NCBI RefSeq assembly: GCF_018141105.1
Contig: NZ_CP054839.1
Span: 620,001-684,000, forward strand
Reading direction: 5' to 3'
Origin: Saccharopolyspora erythraea
GTDB taxonomy: Bacteria > Actinomycetota > Actinomycetes > Mycobacteriales > Pseudonocardiaceae
Length of the DNA stretch: 64,000 nucleotides
Shown here in pieces: positions 27,445 to 37,463 of the stretch. The stretch's first letter is position 1, and every line of letters starts with the position of its first letter. The notes under the pieces are model-generated. The model saw only the letters and a list, made by a program, of their open reading frames with translations, was not told the origin of the DNA and did not search any database. The position numbers were made by a program, and so were the translations under genes.

Positions 27445-28230
27445 TCACGCCAGCAGTTCGCCCTCGAGGACCGTGACGGCTCGGCCGCGCAGGCCGACGC
27501 GGTCGCCGCGCAGGCTCATCCGCACCGTGCCGCCGCGTGCCGAAGCCTGCTCGCCGACGAACTCGGCGCCGTGGCCGGTGCGGTCGAGGCGGACCGACCA
27601 CCACGCGGCCAGCGTGCAGTGCGCGGAGCCGGTGACCGGGTCCTCCGGGATGCCGACCCGGGGCGCGAAGACCCGGCTGACGAAGTCGACGCCGTCGTGG
27701 TCGCCGGGGGCGGTCACGACCACGCCCGGCTTGGGCACCTGCACCAGCGCGTCGAAGTCGGGGTGCAACGCCCGCACCTCCGCCGCCGACGCCGCCCGCA
27801 CCAGCAGCTTCGTGGCGCCCTCTGCGACCTCCTCGATGGTGATGCCGGGCAGTCCCGCGGTCAGCTCCTCCGGCGGCTCGACCGGTTCGGCCACGTCGGC
27901 GGGGAAGTCCATCTCGATCCAGCCGTCCTCGCCCGCGGTGCAGCGCAGCTCCCCGCTGGCGGTGTCGAACAGCTGGTCGCCGCCGAGGACGTGCGCGGTG
28001 GCCAGGGTCGCGTGCCCGCACAGGGGCACCTCGGTGTCCGGGGTGAACCAGCGCAGCGGTTTGGCGGGCGCGTCGCCGCCCACCACGACGAACGCGGTCT
28101 CGGAGTGCTTCAGCTCCGCCGCGACCGACTGCATCCACGCCGCGTCGGCCGGCGCGTCGAGCAGCACCACCCCGGCCGGGTTGCCGCTGAAGGCTCGGTC
28201 CGTGAAGGAGTCGACGACGTAGGCGCGCAC
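27445..28230 (-). CDS. PhzF-family isomerase/epimerase-like protein
   Basis: A 261-residue protein of the PhzF fold. It starts [22 protein letters not shown] (quoted in part: [17 protein letters not shown]), with the catalytic Glu in [10 protein letters not shown]. The motif [23 protein letters not shown] follows, and the second-half motif is [19 protein letters not shown]. PhzF proteins catalyse proton shifts on small cyclic substrates; most members have unknown substrates. GTG 28230 fits the family start, and TAGAGT lies eight bases upstream. Confidence 0.9.
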   Translation of the reverse strand: MRAYVVDSFTDRAFSGNPAGVVLLDAPADAAWMQSVAAELKHSETAFVVVGGDAPAKPLRWFTPDTEVPLCGHATLATAHVLGGDQLFDTASGELRCTAGEDGWIEMDFPADVAEPVEPPEELTAGLPGITIEEVAEGATKLLVRAASAAEVRALHPDFDALVQVPKPGVVVTAPGDHDGVDFVSRVFAPRVGIPEDPVTGSAHCTLAAWWSVRLDRTGHGAEFVGEQASARGGTVRMSLRGDRVGLRGRAVTVLEGELLA

Positions 28231-28238
28231 GGGGGCAC

Positions 28239-28244
28239 ACTCTA
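28239..28244 (-). promoter_or_regulatory. possible leaderless -10 box (PhzF gene)
   Basis: TAGAGT lies eight bases before the GTG, and no good ribosome site is present. Confidence 0.35.
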
Positions 28245-28322
28245 TGTGAACCGGCGGCTCGACTCGGCGCGGACGCCTGGGCGAAGATGCCGTGGTCCAC
28301 GTCACGAGAACGAGGAGGCGGT

Positions 28323-29939
28323 ATGCCTGCCGAACTCAGCTATGCCTCGGGGACCTCCGACGTGCCGCTGCTCGGCGACACCATCGGCGGGAACCTCGAC
28401 CGGACGGCCGCCAGGTTCCCGGAGCGCGACGCGCTCATCGAGCACGCGACCGGACGCCGCTGGAGCTACCGCGAGTTCGTGGCCGATGTGGACGCCCTCG
28501 CGCTCGGCCTCCTCGGCGCGGGCGTCACCAAGGGCGACCGGGTGGGCATCTGGTCGCCGAACCGGGCCGAGTGGACGCTCGTGCAGTACGCGACGGCGAA
28601 GATCGGCGCGATCCTGGTCAACATCAACCCGTCGTACCGGGTTCACGAGCTGGAGTACGTGCTCAACCAGGCCGGGATCCGGATGCTGGTCTCCGCGCGG
28701 GCGTTCAAGACCTCCGACTACGTGTCGATGGTCGAGCAGGTGCGGGCGAAGTGCGCGGCGCTGGAGCAGGTCGTGTTCCTCGACGGCGGCGAGTGGGACG
28801 CGCTGTTCGACCGCGACGGCGACCCGGCGCGGCTGGCCGCGATCGAGCTCTCGGCCGACGACCCGATCAACATCCAGTACACCTCGGGCACGACCGGCTT
28901 CCCCAAGGGCGCGACGCTGTCGCACCACAACATCCTCAACAACGGCTTCTTCGTCGGCGAGCTGTGCCGCTACACCGAGGCCGACCGGGTGTGCATCCCG
29001 GTGCCCTTCTACCACTGCTTCGGCATGGTCATGGGCAACCTGGCCTGCACCAGCCACGGCGCGGCGATGGTCATCCCGTCGGAGGGCTTCGACCCGCGCA
29101 CCGCGCTGGCCGCGGCCGCCGAGGAGCGCTGCACCTCGCTCTACGGCGTGCCGACGATGTTCATCGCCGAGCTCGACCACCCGGAGTTCGCCGAGTTCGA
29201 CCTGTCGTCGCTGCGCACCGGGATCATGGCCGGGTCGCCCTGCCCGGTCGAGGTGATGAAGCAGGTCATAGACCGGATGGGCATGGCGGAGGTGGCGATC
29301 TGCTACGGCATGACCGAGACCTCGCCGGTGTCGACCCAGACCCGCGCCGACGACTCGCTGGAGCGGCGGGTGTCCACCGTGGGCCGGGTCGGGCCGCACC
29401 TGGAGGTCAAGATCGTCGACCCGGCGACCGGACTGACCGTGCCGCGCGGCGTGCCCGGCGAGCTGTGCACGCGCGGGTACTCGGTGATGCTGGGCTACTG
29501 GGAGCAGGCCGACAAGACGGCCGAGGTCATCGACGCCGCGCGCTGGATGCACACCGGCGACCTGGCCGTGATGGACGCCGACGACTACGTGGGCATCACC
29601 GGCCGGATCAAGGACATGGTGATCCGGGGCGGGGAGAACGTCTACCCGCGGGAGATCGAGGAGTTCCTCTACACCCACCCGGACATCCTCGACGCGCAGG
29701 TCATCGGGGTCCCGGACCCGCGCTACGGCGAGGAGCTGATGGCCTGGGTGCGGCTGCGGGAGGGCGCGGCGGAGCTGACCGCCGAAGCGCTGCGCGAGTT
29801 CTGCACCGGCAAGCTCGCGCACTACAAGATCCCGCGCTACGTGCACGTGGTCGAGGAGTTCCCGATGACCGTCACGGGCAAGGTCCGCAAGATCGAGATG
29901 CGGGAGGAGGCCAAGCGCCTGCTCGGCCTCGACACCTGA
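28323..29939 (+). CDS. acyl-CoA synthetase (AMP-forming, FadD-like)
   Basis: A 538-residue ANL-superfamily ligase. P-loop [21 protein letters not shown]5 motif [11 protein letters not shown]7/A8 [10 protein letters not shown] ... [16 protein letters not shown] and the catalytic Lys in [13 protein letters not shown] are all present. It resembles medium/long-chain fatty acyl-CoA ligases that activate acids through acyl-AMP. GAGGAGG precedes ATG 28323. It is monocistronic, between a divergent PhzF gene and the secretion locus. Confidence 0.9.
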   Translation: MPAELSYASGTSDVPLLGDTIGGNLDRTAARFPERDALIEHATGRRWSYREFVADVDALALGLLGAGVTKGDRVGIWSPNRAEWTLVQYATAKIGAILVNINPSYRVHELEYVLNQAGIRMLVSARAFKTSDYVSMVEQVRAKCAALEQVVFLDGGEWDALFDRDGDPARLAAIELSADDPINIQYTSGTTGFPKGATLSHHNILNNGFFVGELCRYTEADRVCIPVPFYHCFGMVMGNLACTSHGAAMVIPSEGFDPRTALAAAAEERCTSLYGVPTMFIAELDHPEFAEFDLSSLRTGIMAGSPCPVEVMKQVIDRMGMAEVAICYGMTETSPVSTQTRADDSLERRVSTVGRVGPHLEVKIVDPATGLTVPRGVPGELCTRGYSVMLGYWEQADKTAEVIDAARWMHTGDLAVMDADDYVGITGRIKDMVIRGGENVYPREIEEFLYTHPDILDAQVIGVPDPRYGEELMAWVRLREGAAELTAEALREFCTGKLAHYKIPRYVHVVEEFPMTVTGKVRKIEMREEAKRLLGLDT

Positions 29940-30123
29940 GGTGGCTCGGGCGGCGGCGCCGTGCGCCTGAGACGAGCGCTGACCGGTCCGGGAGCGGGGG
30001 CCGACGCAGGTCGCGGCGGGCGTCGGCCGACCTGCTCCGACCTCAGTGGACCACCGCGCGAGGCGGTCGGTGATCCTCGCCGGTGGTTCCCGCGGATCGT
30101 CCCTTCCAGCGGAAGGCCGCTAG

Positions 30124-30129
30124 TACCAT
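30124..30129 (+). promoter_or_regulatory. -10 box of a leaderless promoter at the head of the T7SS operon
   Basis: TACCAT is followed by seven bases and GTG 30137, with no ribosome site. It is the likely start of the eccD-eccC transcript. Confidence 0.5.
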
Positions 30130-30136
30130 TCCGCGG

Positions 30137-30382
30137 GTGGCACGAGAGTACGACGCGCAGCTCCTCGAGTCGGTGGCCGTCCGGCGCGGGAGGTTGCGCG
30201 AATCGCTGCTGTGGGGCCGGGCTCGCCGCCAGATGGCGACCGTCGACAACCTCAAGCGCTTCGCGATCAGCGTCGTGGTCGCCGCCGTGTGCTGCGCGGG
30301 CTGCGTCGGCTGGTCGTTCCTGGAGAACGCGCTGGCGCAGCAGAAGCGCCAGCAGACCACGAGCAGCCAGGTGGTGCGATGA
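30137..30382 (+). CDS. small single-span membrane protein of the T7SS locus
   Basis: An 81-residue protein. A charged N-terminal part (REYDAQLLESVAVRRGRLRE) precedes one membrane segment (FAISVVVAAVCCAGCVGWSFL) and a Gln-rich tail. Its stop overlaps the eccD start (ATGA), so it is translated with the secretion genes. It is not a WXG100 protein. No known domain is recognised; it may be an accessory subunit of the membrane complex. Confidence 0.7.
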   Translation: MAREYDAQLLESVAVRRGRLRESLLWGRARRQMATVDNLKRFAISVVVAAVCCAGCVGWSFLENALAQQKRQQTTSSQVVR

Positions 30383-31698
30383 CCCCGCCGCAGGCGACCG
30401 GAACGCTCACCCGCCTGACCCTCGCGGCCCCGTGGCGCCGGGTCGACCTCGTCCTGCCCTCCGAGACCCCGCTGGGCGAACTGCTGCCCGAGATCGTGCG
30501 GCTGCTCGGCTACCAGACGGCCGAGTCGCCCGAGGCGTATCGCCTGTCGCTGTTCGACGGCCGGGTCGTCGAGCTCGACCAGAGCCTGCGCTCGGCCGCT
30601 GTGCCCGACGGTGCGCTGCTGCGCGTCGACCGGATCAGCGAGGCGCCGATGCCCGCGGTGGTCCACGACGTGACCGACGAGGTCGCCGACGACCTGGACC
30701 GCCGGCCCGGCCGCTGGGGTGACGACGCCCGGCGCTGGCTGGCGACCGCGGTCGTCTCCGGCGCGGCGGTCTGGGCCACGCTGCTCGCGGCGCCGACCGC
30801 ACCCCCGCTCGTGCTGGTGGCCGCCGGGCTGGTCGCGCTCGTCGGCGGCACCGCGCTCGCGCTGCCCGGCGCCCGCGTGGTCGGCACGGCGGTGCTGGTC
30901 GCGGGTGCCGCGACCACCGCTACCGCGGTTCCGCACTGGCTGGCCGAGTGGCCGCTGCGCTCGCTGGCCTGGGCTGTGCTGGTCGGGTTGACGGTGCTGG
31001 CGGCCGGCGCCGCCAACGGCCGGTTGCGGGCGGGTGCGACCGGCGCGGGCACGCTCCTCGGCCTCCTCGTGCTCTGGGCGGTGCCCAGCGCGTTGCACCT
31101 TCCCCCGGAACGGACCGCGACGCTGCTCGCGATCATCTCGACCGTCACGCTCGGTCTGCTGCCCAGGCTCGCACTGGTGACCTCCGGGCTGACCCGGCTC
31201 GACGACCAGCAGCTCGGCGAGCGGCCGACGACCCGCGGCTCGGTCCGCGCCGCGGTCGACTCCGCGCACCGGGGCCTCGCGCTGGCCGTGGTGTTCGCGG
31301 CCGCCTCGGCCGCGCTCGCGGGCTGGACGCTCGCGCACGCCGCCAACGGCTGGGCGGTCGCGCTGGCCTGCCTGCTGGGCGTCACCACGTGCCTGCGCGC
31401 CCGTGCCTGCCCGCTCACCGCCGAGGTGGTGAGCCTGACCGCCGCGACGCTGGTGGTCGTCGTCGGACTGGTGAGCAACTGGCTGCTCGTCGCGCCGGCG
31501 CAGTGGTGGGGCGGCGTGCTGGTGGCGGTCGCGGTGCTGGGCATCGGCTTCGCGGCGCTGGCCTACCGGCCGCCCGCGCACGTGCGGGCCCGCGCCCGGC
31601 AGCTCGCGGACCGCGTCGAGGGCATCGCGGTGGTGGCGATGGTCCCGGTCGCCGTCGGCGTCTTCGGTGTCTACGAACGCCTGCTGCAAAGTTTCTGA
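30379..31698 (+). CDS. eccD: type VII secretion integral membrane protein EccD
   Basis: A 439-residue protein with an N-terminal ubiquitin-like domain (RLTLAAPWRRVDLVLPSETPLGELLPEIV, quoted in part as VDLVLPSETPLGELLPEI) followed by about eleven hydrophobic helices. This is the EccD/Snm4 layout of the ESX channel. The long loop DRRPGRWGDDARRW links the two parts. It is the only clear multi-span ESX channel protein in the window; no eccB, eccE or mycP is present. Confidence 0.88.
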   Translation: MTPPQATGTLTRLTLAAPWRRVDLVLPSETPLGELLPEIVRLLGYQTAESPEAYRLSLFDGRVVELDQSLRSAAVPDGALLRVDRISEAPMPAVVHDVTDEVADDLDRRPGRWGDDARRWLATAVVSGAAVWATLLAAPTAPPLVLVAAGLVALVGGTALALPGARVVGTAVLVAGAATTATAVPHWLAEWPLRSLAWAVLVGLTVLAAGAANGRLRAGATGAGTLLGLLVLWAVPSALHLPPERTATLLAIISTVTLGLLPRLALVTSGLTRLDDQQLGERPTTRGSVRAAVDSAHRGLALAVVFAAASAALAGWTLAHAANGWAVALACLLGVTTCLRARACPLTAEVVSLTAATLVVVVGLVSNWLLVAPAQWWGGVLVAVAVLGIGFAALAYRPPAHVRARARQLADRVEGIAVVAMVPVAVGVFGVYERLLQSF

Positions 31699-31716
31699 TC
31701 ACGGAAGGGCTCACCA

Positions 31717-33102
31717 GTGTCCACTTCGGACCACACGCCCGGCGGGCAGCCGGGGCCGCCGGCCGGACGGCCGTGGCGCGGTGGCGCGACCGAACGCCCG
31801 CCGTGGGAGAAGGACGCCGACGCCGACACCACGCAGCGCATTCCGCCGGTCCAGGACACACCCGCGGGGCAGCAGAACACCGGAGCGCGCCCGCAGAGCG
31901 CTGCGCCGGGGCAGCCTGGGACGGGGCAACAGAGCCCGGCGACGGAGCAGCAGGGCATGGCGCCGGGGCAGCAGCAGCCACCGCCGGGCCAACAGCCGGC
32001 GACTCCTCCGAACGCGACGTCAGGACGCCCGGGGCCCTCGGCGCCGGGCCCGGTCGTCCCGCCCGGCCCGGCCGCGCCGCCGCACCGCGGTGCCGTTCCG
32101 CCGCCGTCCCAGCAGCCGACCGTCCGGCACGCGCCGTCGCAGCAACCCACGGTCAAACACCCAGTCAGGCCAGGGGCCTTCGCGTCGCCCCAGCACGAGC
32201 AGCCGCCGCCCCGGCTGCCGTCGTCGCCGGGCAAGTCGAACGAGCTGGTCGGTCGCGTGCCGCACGGCGACTCCGCCGCCCGCCGCATCGGCCGCGCGGT
32301 CGTGCGCGCGTTCTCCAGCACCAAGCAGCCGCGCGAGCTGGAGGAGATCCTCACCGCGGTCCAGGCGCCGATCACCACCGGCCGCCGGATCGCGGTGACC
32401 TCGGTGCGCGGCGGCGCGGGCAAGACCGCGGTGGCCGCGATGCTCGGTTCGGTGTTCGCAGGCCGGCGGGCCGAACCGGTGCTCGCCGTGGACGCCGACC
32501 CGGATGCCGGTTCGCTGGCCTGGAGGCTCGGCGTCGAGTCGGCGATGACCCTGCCGGGCCTGGCACCCGCCCTCCAGACCGCCAGCGGTCAGGACCTCTC
32601 CAGCGTCGACCGGCTGCTGCCGCGCACCTCCCGCGGTCTGTGGGTGGTGCCCGGCGGAGGAGCCGCGCAGCCGCAGCTCGCGCGCGATGTCACGCGTGCG
32701 CTGTCGCGCCTGTTCGCGGTCGCCGTGCTGGACTGCGCGACCGGCATGAACAACCCCGCGGCCGGCGCGGTGCTGTCCGACGCGCACGCCGTGGTCGTGG
32801 TCGCGCCCGCGAGCCCGGACGGTGTGCGCACCACCGCCGAGGCGCTGACGCGCATCGGCCCGGCCGCGCTGCAGCACGTCGTCGTCGCGCTCAACGCGGT
32901 GGACCGCACCGGCGCTGCGGCGCTGCGGACCGAGCAGGCGTTGTCGCTGTTCTCCCAGCTCGGGCTGCCCGCGGTGGTGCTGCCCCACGACCGCCACGCC
33001 GGTGCGGGCGGCCCGATCGACCCCGGCAGGCTGGCCGAACCGACCGTCACCGAGGTTTCCCGGCTCGCGGCGTGGTCACTGCGCCGGGCCCGGCCGCTGT
33101 AG
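31717..33102 (+). CDS. EspI-like MinD-type ATPase of the T7SS
   Basis: A 461-residue protein. Residues 1-180 are Pro/Gln/Gly-rich (PGQQQP-type words) and likely disordered. A MinD/ParA-like ATPase follows, with a deviant Walker A SVRGGAGKTAVAAMLGSVF in which the signature Lys is replaced by Arg, then VLAVDADPDAGSLAWRLG and AVLDCATGMNNPAAGAVL. The same layout is known in EspI (Rv3876) of ESX-1, which regulates secretion with ATP level. The GTG start lies 19 bases after eccD. Confidence 0.82.
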   Translation: MSTSDHTPGGQPGPPAGRPWRGGATERPPWEKDADADTTQRIPPVQDTPAGQQNTGARPQSAAPGQPGTGQQSPATEQQGMAPGQQQPPPGQQPATPPNATSGRPGPSAPGPVVPPGPAAPPHRGAVPPPSQQPTVRHAPSQQPTVKHPVRPGAFASPQHEQPPPRLPSSPGKSNELVGRVPHGDSAARRIGRAVVRAFSSTKQPRELEEILTAVQAPITTGRRIAVTSVRGGAGKTAVAAMLGSVFAGRRAEPVLAVDADPDAGSLAWRLGVESAMTLPGLAPALQTASGQDLSSVDRLLPRTSRGLWVVPGGGAAQPQLARDVTRALSRLFAVAVLDCATGMNNPAAGAVLSDAHAVVVVAPASPDGVRTTAEALTRIGPAALQHVVVALNAVDRTGAAALRTEQALSLFSQLGLPAVVLPHDRHAGAGGPIDPGRLAEPTVTEVSRLAAWSLRRARPL

Positions 33103-33148
33103 TGGCCGCCGTGACCACCGCACGACCCGCACGTCCGAAGGAGGCGCA

Positions 33149-36100
33149 GTGACGACCCGCCTGGTCCACCGGCCTGCGCGCACTGTGCGTCCGCTCGGCG
33201 GCGAGGACCCGCTGGACATCGACCCGCCGCCGCTGCTGCCGGAGGGCAAGACGGCAGCGGGCGTGCAGGGGCTGCTGCCGATGGCCGGTGCCGCGGCGTC
33301 GATGACGATGATGATGTTCTTCCGCGGCAGCGGCTTCGCCGCGCTCGGCGCGGTCGTCATGCTGGTCTCGGTCTGCGCGGCCGCGCTGTTCTACTTCACC
33401 CAGCGCGGGCAGGCCACCCGCAAGCGCCGCCAGCAGCGCGAGCGCTACCTCGACCACCTGGAACAGCTCCGGGACGACCTGCGGGACTGGGAGCAGGACT
33501 TCCAGCGCCGCGCCTCGGTCCCGGACCCGCCGGTCGGCAGGCTGCTCGACCTGGTGCACGATCCGGCCAGGCTGTGGGAGCGGCGCCGCGGCGACACCGA
33601 CTTCCTGCTGGTGCGCGTCGGCACCGGGCACCAGCCGGTGCGGGAGCTGCGGATGCGCGTGGAGGGCACGCCGGTCAACCCGCCGGACCCGTTCATGCTC
33701 GCCGAGGCCAACGCGCTGCGCCGCCGGTTCGGCACGGTCCCGCACCTGCCGCTGCGCGTGAACCTGGACCGCGCGGGCGACGTGTCGCTGATCGGCGAGG
33801 GCCGCGACGAGGTCCTCGGTGCCGCCCGCACCCTGATCGCGCAGGTCGCGGCCATGCACGCGCCCGACGACGTGATGATCGCCGTGATCACCCCGCCGGA
33901 GCGGGAGGCGGACTGGGCGTGGGTGCGGTGGCTGCCGCACGCGATGGACCGCGCGCACATCGGTCCCGGCGGACCGCAGCCGCTGTTCGCCCCGGACGCC
34001 CCGGCGCTGGCCGCGCTGCTGGCCGACGACCTCACCGACCGCGCGACGCGCGCGGCGCAGGCGTTCCGCCACGGCTCGGGTGCGGGCGAGGCGGTGACGC
34101 GCTCGCGCCTGCTGGTGATCGACGACGCCTTCGGAGACGTGGCGCGGAAGCTGCCGACGCCGGACAAGGGGGTCGGGCTGGACCGGCTCGGCGTCACGGT
34201 GCTGCACCTGCTGTCCAACCGGCTGCACGAGCCGAGTGAGATCTCCAGCCGGGTGACCGTCGGCGAGCAGGTCACCGTCGAGCAGACCGAGCCGCGGGCG
34301 CTGCGCGCGGGCACTCTCGAGCCGGCCTCGCACGCCTTCGCCACCGGGCTGGCCCGCGAGCTCGCCCCGCTGCGCCTGTCGGCCGACTCCTACGACGACG
34401 GTTCGGGCACGCCGCCCGCGGACTTCCTCCAGCTCCTGGGCATCGACGACCCGGCGAAGCTCGACGTCGAGCGGATGTGGGCGCGGCGCGGCGAGCGCGA
34501 CTTCCTGCGGGTGCCGATCGGCGTCACCGGGCTGGGCAACGCGACGCTGCTCGACCTGAAGGAGTCCGCGCAGCTCGGGATGGGTCCGCACGGGCTGTGC
34601 GTCGGCGCGACCGGGTCGGGCAAGAGCGAGCTGCTGCGCACGCTGGTGCTCGCTCTGGTGGCCACCCACTCACCGCGGCAGCTCAGCCTGGTGCTGGTCG
34701 ACTACAAGGGCGGCGCGACGTTCGCGCCGTTCGAGAGGCTGCCGCACACCGCGGGCCTGATCACGAACCTGGAGTCGGACTCCTCGCTGGTCGAGCGGAT
34801 GTACGCCAGCCTCGACGGGGAGGTCCAGCGCAGGCAGCAGCTGCTGGCCGACGCAGACAAGAGCGTGGACATCACCCAGTACGCGATGCGCCGCGCCGCC
34901 CTGGGCGAGCCGGAAGAACTGCCGCCGTTGCAGCACCTGTTCGTGGTGATCGACGAGTTCGGCGAGCTGATGACGGCGAAGCCGGAGTTCATCGAGCTGT
35001 TCCTGCGCATCGGCCGCATCGGCCGGTCCATCGGCGTGCACCTGCTGCTGTCGAGCCAGCGCATCGAGGGCGGCAAGCTGCGCGGGCTGGACACCTACCT
35101 GTCCTACCGGCTCGGGCTGCGGACGCTGTCGGAGATGGAGAGCCGGACGGTGCTGGACACCCCGGACGCCTTCCACCTGCCGCCGCTGCCCGGCGCCGGC
35201 TACCTCAAGGTCGACACCAGCGTGTACGACCAGTTCAAGTCCGCATACGTGTCGGGTCCGGTCGCCGAGCCGGAGGAGGCTCGTCCCGTCGAAACCGGGA
35301 CGCCGCCGGTCCTGGCCATGCCCCGCTACGGCTCGCCGGACGAGCAGGAGCAGACCGACCAGCCGAAGGCGACCCGGCGCACCACCGGACCAACGCTGCT
35401 GTCGACCATCGTCGAGCAACTGGAGGGCGCGGCCGAACCGGTCGCACCGGTATGGCTGGAGCCGCTGCCCTCGGCGGTCACCCTCGACCAGGCCGCGGGC
35501 GGCTTCGACGTCACGGTGGACGGCCTGCGCCTGCGGGAAACCGGCGCGGTGGGCCTGCCGGTGCCGATGGGACGGCTGGACGACCCGGCCCGGCAGTGGC
35601 AGGGCACCTGGACGCTGGACCTGTCGGTGGCGGGCGGCAACCTGCTGGTCCTCGGCGGTCCGGGCGCGGGCAAGACCACCGCGCTGCGGACGCTGGCGCT
35701 GGGCCTGGCCTGCGCGCACCGCCCCACCGACGTCGGCATCTACGGCATCGACCTGCTCGGCAGCGGCATGCGCGCCCTGGCCGACCTGCCGCACGTCGGC
35801 GGTGTCGCGGGCCGCGACGACCGGGAGCGCATCCGCCGCACCGTCGACGAGCTGCACGGCATGCTGGCCGAGCGCGAGCGGCTGTTCCAGCGCAGGCAGG
35901 TCGACGACATCGCGCAACTGCGCGGGAAACCGGCCGAGCTGCCCTGCACCGAGGTCGTGCTGCTGATCGACGGCTACGGCCAGCTCGCGGGCGAGTTCGA
36001 GGCGATCGAGGAGCGGGTGCACGACCTGCTGGCCCGCGGCGGCCGCTACGGCATCCACGTCGTCGCCACCGCGCGCCGGTGGAACGAGGTGCGCGGTGCC

Positions 36101-37069
36101 CAGCAGGTCGGCTTCGGCAACCGCATCGAGCTGCGGCTGACCGACCCGGCGGAGTCGAGCATCGACGGCAAGCTCGCCCGCGCGGTCGGCGCCAAGCAGC
36201 TCGGCAGGGCACTGACCACCGACCGGCTGTTCGCCCAGGTCGCGCTGCCCCGGCTGGACTCCGTCCCGGACCCGGCGGGCTCCGGGCTGCCGGAGGCCGC
36301 CGCCCTGGTGCGCAGCACCTGGACCGGACCGGTGCCGCCGCCGATCCGGGTGCTGCCCGCGGTGCTCGACCCGCGGGAGCTGCCCGCCACCGACCGCGGC
36401 ACGGTCGCCCTGGGACGCTTCGAGAACGACTTCGACGCGGCGAACCTCGACCTCTTCGGGCGCGACCAGCACCTGCTGGTCCTCGGCGACACCGGAACCG
36501 GCAAGACGAACCTGCTGAAGCTGGTCACCTCGACGCTGGTGGGGCAGTACTCGGCGGAGGAGATCGTCTTCGCGGTGTTCGACCCCCGGCACGGGCTGGA
36601 AGGCCTGGTGCCCGAGGACCACCTCGGCGGCTACGCGAGCAACCACGCGCTGGCCAACCAGCTCGCGCAGGCGGTGTCGCAGGAACTGGTCAAGCGCGGG
36701 TCACCGGACCACCCGGCGCGGCCCAGGATCGTGCTCGTCATCGACGACTACGACGTCCTGGCCGCCTCCGGCAGCCAGCCCCTCGCGCCGTTCGCACCCT
36801 TCCTGGCGTCGGGCCGGGACCTCGGGCTGCACGTCGTCATGACCCGTCGCGTCATGGGCGCCGCGCGCGGCCTGTTCGAGCCGTTCACCATGGGAGTGCG
36901 GGAATCGGGCTGCCTGAGCCTGCTGATGTCGGGCGACCGCTCGGAGGGACAGCTCTTCCCGGGAGTGCGCCCGACGACGCTGCCGCCGGGGCGGGCTCTG
37001 CTCGTCCGGCCCGGCGACCGGACCCGCACCGTGCAGACCGCGTTCGTGGACGACCTGGAGGACTCGTGA
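33149..37069 (+). CDS. eccC: type VII secretion ATPase EccC (three FtsK/SpoIIIE domains)
   Basis: A 1306-residue membrane ATPase. Two N-terminal hydrophobic segments (FGAAV-type text around residues 45-75: GSGFAALGAVVMLVSVCAAA) anchor it. Three P-loops follow: GATGSGKSELL (~residue 490), GGPGAGKTTAL (~836) and GDTGTGKTNLL (~1112). Walker B of domain 1 is intact (LFVVIDEFGEL). Domains 2 and 3 read LLIDGYGQ and LVIDDYDV, the degenerate forms usual in EccC. Both EccCa and EccCb halves are in one gene. GGAGG precedes GTG 33149. It recognises WXG100-type substrates and drives export. Confidence 0.92.
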   Translation: MTTRLVHRPARTVRPLGGEDPLDIDPPPLLPEGKTAAGVQGLLPMAGAAASMTMMMFFRGSGFAALGAVVMLVSVCAAALFYFTQRGQATRKRRQQRERYLDHLEQLRDDLRDWEQDFQRRASVPDPPVGRLLDLVHDPARLWERRRGDTDFLLVRVGTGHQPVRELRMRVEGTPVNPPDPFMLAEANALRRRFGTVPHLPLRVNLDRAGDVSLIGEGRDEVLGAARTLIAQVAAMHAPDDVMIAVITPPEREADWAWVRWLPHAMDRAHIGPGGPQPLFAPDAPALAALLADDLTDRATRAAQAFRHGSGAGEAVTRSRLLVIDDAFGDVARKLPTPDKGVGLDRLGVTVLHLLSNRLHEPSEISSRVTVGEQVTVEQTEPRALRAGTLEPASHAFATGLARELAPLRLSADSYDDGSGTPPADFLQLLGIDDPAKLDVERMWARRGERDFLRVPIGVTGLGNATLLDLKESAQLGMGPHGLCVGATGSGKSELLRTLVLALVATHSPRQLSLVLVDYKGGATFAPFERLPHTAGLITNLESDSSLVERMYASLDGEVQRRQQLLADADKSVDITQYAMRRAALGEPEELPPLQHLFVVIDEFGELMTAKPEFIELFLRIGRIGRSIGVHLLLSSQRIEGGKLRGLDTYLSYRLGLRTLSEMESRTVLDTPDAFHLPPLPGAGYLKVDTSVYDQFKSAYVSGPVAEPEEARPVETGTPPVLAMPRYGSPDEQEQTDQPKATRRTTGPTLLSTIVEQLEGAAEPVAPVWLEPLPSAVTLDQAAGGFDVTVDGLRLRETGAVGLPVPMGRLDDPARQWQGTWTLDLSVAGGNLLVLGGPGAGKTTALRTLALGLACAHRPTDVGIYGIDLLGSGMRALADLPHVGGVAGRDDRERIRRTVDELHGMLAERERLFQRRQVDDIAQLRGKPAELPCTEVVLLIDGYGQLAGEFEAIEERVHDLLARGGRYGIHVVATARRWNEVRGAQQVGFGNRIELRLTDPAESSIDGKLARAVGAKQLGRALTTDRLFAQVALPRLDSVPDPAGSGLPEAAALVRSTWTGPVPPPIRVLPAVLDPRELPATDRGTVALGRFENDFDAANLDLFGRDQHLLVLGDTGTGKTNLLKLVTSTLVGQYSAEEIVFAVFDPRHGLEGLVPEDHLGGYASNHALANQLAQAVSQELVKRGSPDHPARPRIVLVIDDYDVLAASGSQPLAPFAPFLASGRDLGLHVVMTRRVMGAARGLFEPFTMGVRESGCLSLLMSGDRSEGQLFPGVRPTTLPPGRALLVRPGDRTRTVQTAFVDDLEDS

Positions 37070-37116
37070 TGCGAGCTGTCGCGGAGGCGCCGCCGAACTG
37101 GCCGGAGGCGTCGTGA
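37069..37116 (+). CDS. 15-codon frame bridging eccC and the next gene
   Basis: ATG 37069 overlaps the eccC stop (TGATG), and its TGA overlaps the next GTG (GTGA). It encodes MRAVAEAPPNWPEAS. It could pass ribosomes across the gap; a peptide function is unproven. Confidence 0.3.
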   Translation: MRAVAEAPPNWPEAS

Positions 37117-37463
37117 CCTTCGACATCGTGGCCCTGTGCCGCGAACAACCGGGTCCGGGCGCGATGCTCGCGGCGATGCGGGCGGCAGGTCCGGAACTGC
37201 GCGTCAACACCATCGACGAGGCGCAGCTCATCCAGCTCTACCACGAGGACGGGCGGCTGATGATGACCACCGAAGGGGCCCGGCTGGTGCAGGTGCGCGG
37301 CGAGGTGCGGCGGTTGCTCGGCTTCGACGAGGACGTGCCGCACCCGGTGTGGTGGGTGGAAACCCGGGCGCCCGGCGGCGACCCGGAAGCCGAGGCCGCG
37401 GCCCGGCGCTTCACCCAGGCCCTGGTCACCACGTCGGGAGGTGTGTCGTGGTCGACGCGCTGA
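37113..37463 (+). CDS. T7SS-associated hypothetical protein, 116 residues
   Basis: A soluble protein beginning MTFDIVALCREQPGPGAML. It carries a conserved-looking core LIQLYHEDGRLMMTTEGARL and ends with VVTTSGGVSW-like text (ALVTTSGGVSW). It is coupled to both neighbours: GTGA overlap upstream and a 16-base overlap with the downstream gene. No family is recognised. Location suggests a secretion-locus accessory or chaperone. Confidence 0.65.
   Translation: MTFDIVALCREQPGPGAMLAAMRAAGPELRVNTIDEAQLIQLYHEDGRLMMTTEGARLVQVRGEVRRLLGFDEDVPHPVWWVETRAPGGDPEAEAAARRFTQALVTTSGGVSWSTR

Noticed and set aside
34670..36646. 658-residue minus-strand frame opposite eccC
   Set aside because: Shadow of the EccC gene; its text is low-complexity with no domain.
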